The notes beneath the pieces were generated by a model. The model searched no databases. It was not told where the DNA came from and worked only from the letters and a program-made list of their open reading frames with translations. From CAVPUA01 sp963828015 (GTDB lineage Bacteria > Actinomycetota > Actinomycetes > Mycobacteriales > Jatrophihabitantaceae): a stretch of 64,000 bases of DNA. The stretch is from positions 558,001-622,000 of the forward strand of contig CAWHCD010000006.1 in assembly GCA_963828015.1 (NCBI GenBank). Direction: 5' to 3'. This document shows positions 63,650-64,000 of this stretch, piece by piece. The stretch's first letter is position 1, and each line of letters starts with the position of its first letter. A program made the translations under genes and the position numbers.

Positions 63650-64000
63650 ATGCGCGATCGCGGTGGGCTCTGGTGCCACCGCGATTTCCGCCGCCTCTGG
63701 ATCGGCGACTCGCTGAGCCAGGTCGGTACGACGATCAGCGCGCTGGCGATTCCCCTCGTCGCCATCACCGTGGTGCATGCCCGCACCTTTCAGGTCGGGC
63801 TGCTCACGGCGTTCGAGACACTCGGTTTCCTGCTCGTGGGCCTGCCGGCCGGCGCGTGGGTCGACCGGATGCGTCGGCGCCGGGTGCTGATCGTCAACGA
63901 CCTGATCCGCGCGGTCGTGCTCGCCTCGGTGCCCCTGGCGGCCTGGGTGGGCCAGGTGACGATGGTTCAGCTCTACCTGGTGGCTGCCTTCGCCGGCGTC
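63650..64000 (+). CDS. MFS transporter (3' end beyond window)
   Basis: The first 117 residues are visible. After RGGLWCHRDFRRLWIGDSLS comes a first helix (QVGTTISALAIPLVAITVVH). The second helix lies near residues 48-66, followed by the A-motif PAGAWVDRMRRRRVLIVND near residue 66. This N-terminus is typical of the EntS-like/DUF894 MFS branch. Substrate is unknown. It starts eight bases after ilvC and may be read with the ilv operon. Confidence 0.88.
   Translation, partial: MRDRGGLWCHRDFRRLWIGDSLSQVGTTISALAIPLVAITVVHARTFQVGLLTAFETLGFLLVGLPAGAWVDRMRRRRVLIVNDLIRAVVLASVPLAAWVGQVTMVQLYLVAAFAGV

Overview
The window is GC-rich, densely packed chromosomal DNA from an actinomycete. Four things point there: F420-type luciferase-like oxidoreductases, a mycofactocin-type dehydrogenase, an encapsulin, and a right half (about 37.9-63.6 kb) whose gene order etfB-etfA, cysteine desulfurase-mnmA, ligA, ACT protein-gatC-gatA-gatB, ilvB-ilvN-ilvC is the order known from the Mycobacterium tuberculosis Rv3029c-Rv3001c region. 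I cannot name the genus. No rRNA, tRNA, insertion sequence, prophage or CRISPR array was seen.

Left part (1-31.5 kb): a catabolic island for an unknown carboxylic or alicyclic substrate. It holds four acyl-CoA dehydrogenases, five classical SDR dehydrogenases, six luciferase-like (LLM) oxidoreductases, two thiolases, two enoyl-CoA hydratases, an acyl-CoA synthetase, a zinc alcohol dehydrogenase, a quinone-oxidoreductase-like enzyme, two CMD-family proteins, a VOC protein, a DUF2889 protein and a MarR regulator. Genes lie in short operons with ATGA/GTGA overlaps, joined by AT-rich divergent promoters. Several of these promoters carry related elements (consensus near TTGAATCAGTTGACTA), so a shared regulator is likely. 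One subset, an ACAD10/11-like dehydrogenase divergent from an aminoglycoside-phosphotransferase-like kinase, resembles the known phosphorylation route for 4-hydroxyacyl-CoAs.

Middle (31.6-37.6 kb): a small membrane protein, a class I amidotransferase-like hydrolase, a YbdK-type carboxylate-amine ligase, then a DyP peroxidase-encapsulin operon. The DyP ends in an encapsulin cargo-loading peptide, and a small membrane protein follows. An MFS transporter closes the section.

Right part (37.9-64 kb): core genes. These are electron-transfer flavoprotein, cysteine desulfurase and tRNA 2-thiouridylase, a MetE-C-like protein, a transglutaminase-like protein, NAD-dependent DNA ligase, a TetR/MFS efflux pair with two tandem operators, the GatCAB amidotransferase, several lesser-known genes, and the branched-chain amino-acid genes ilvD and ilvBNC. 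ilvB is preceded by a leader-peptide attenuator. The window ends inside another MFS gene.

About fourteen frameshifting indels interrupt otherwise intact genes, four of them in ligA, which bacteria need. Most are single extra bases. I read them as sequencing or assembly errors and give reconstructed gene spans.
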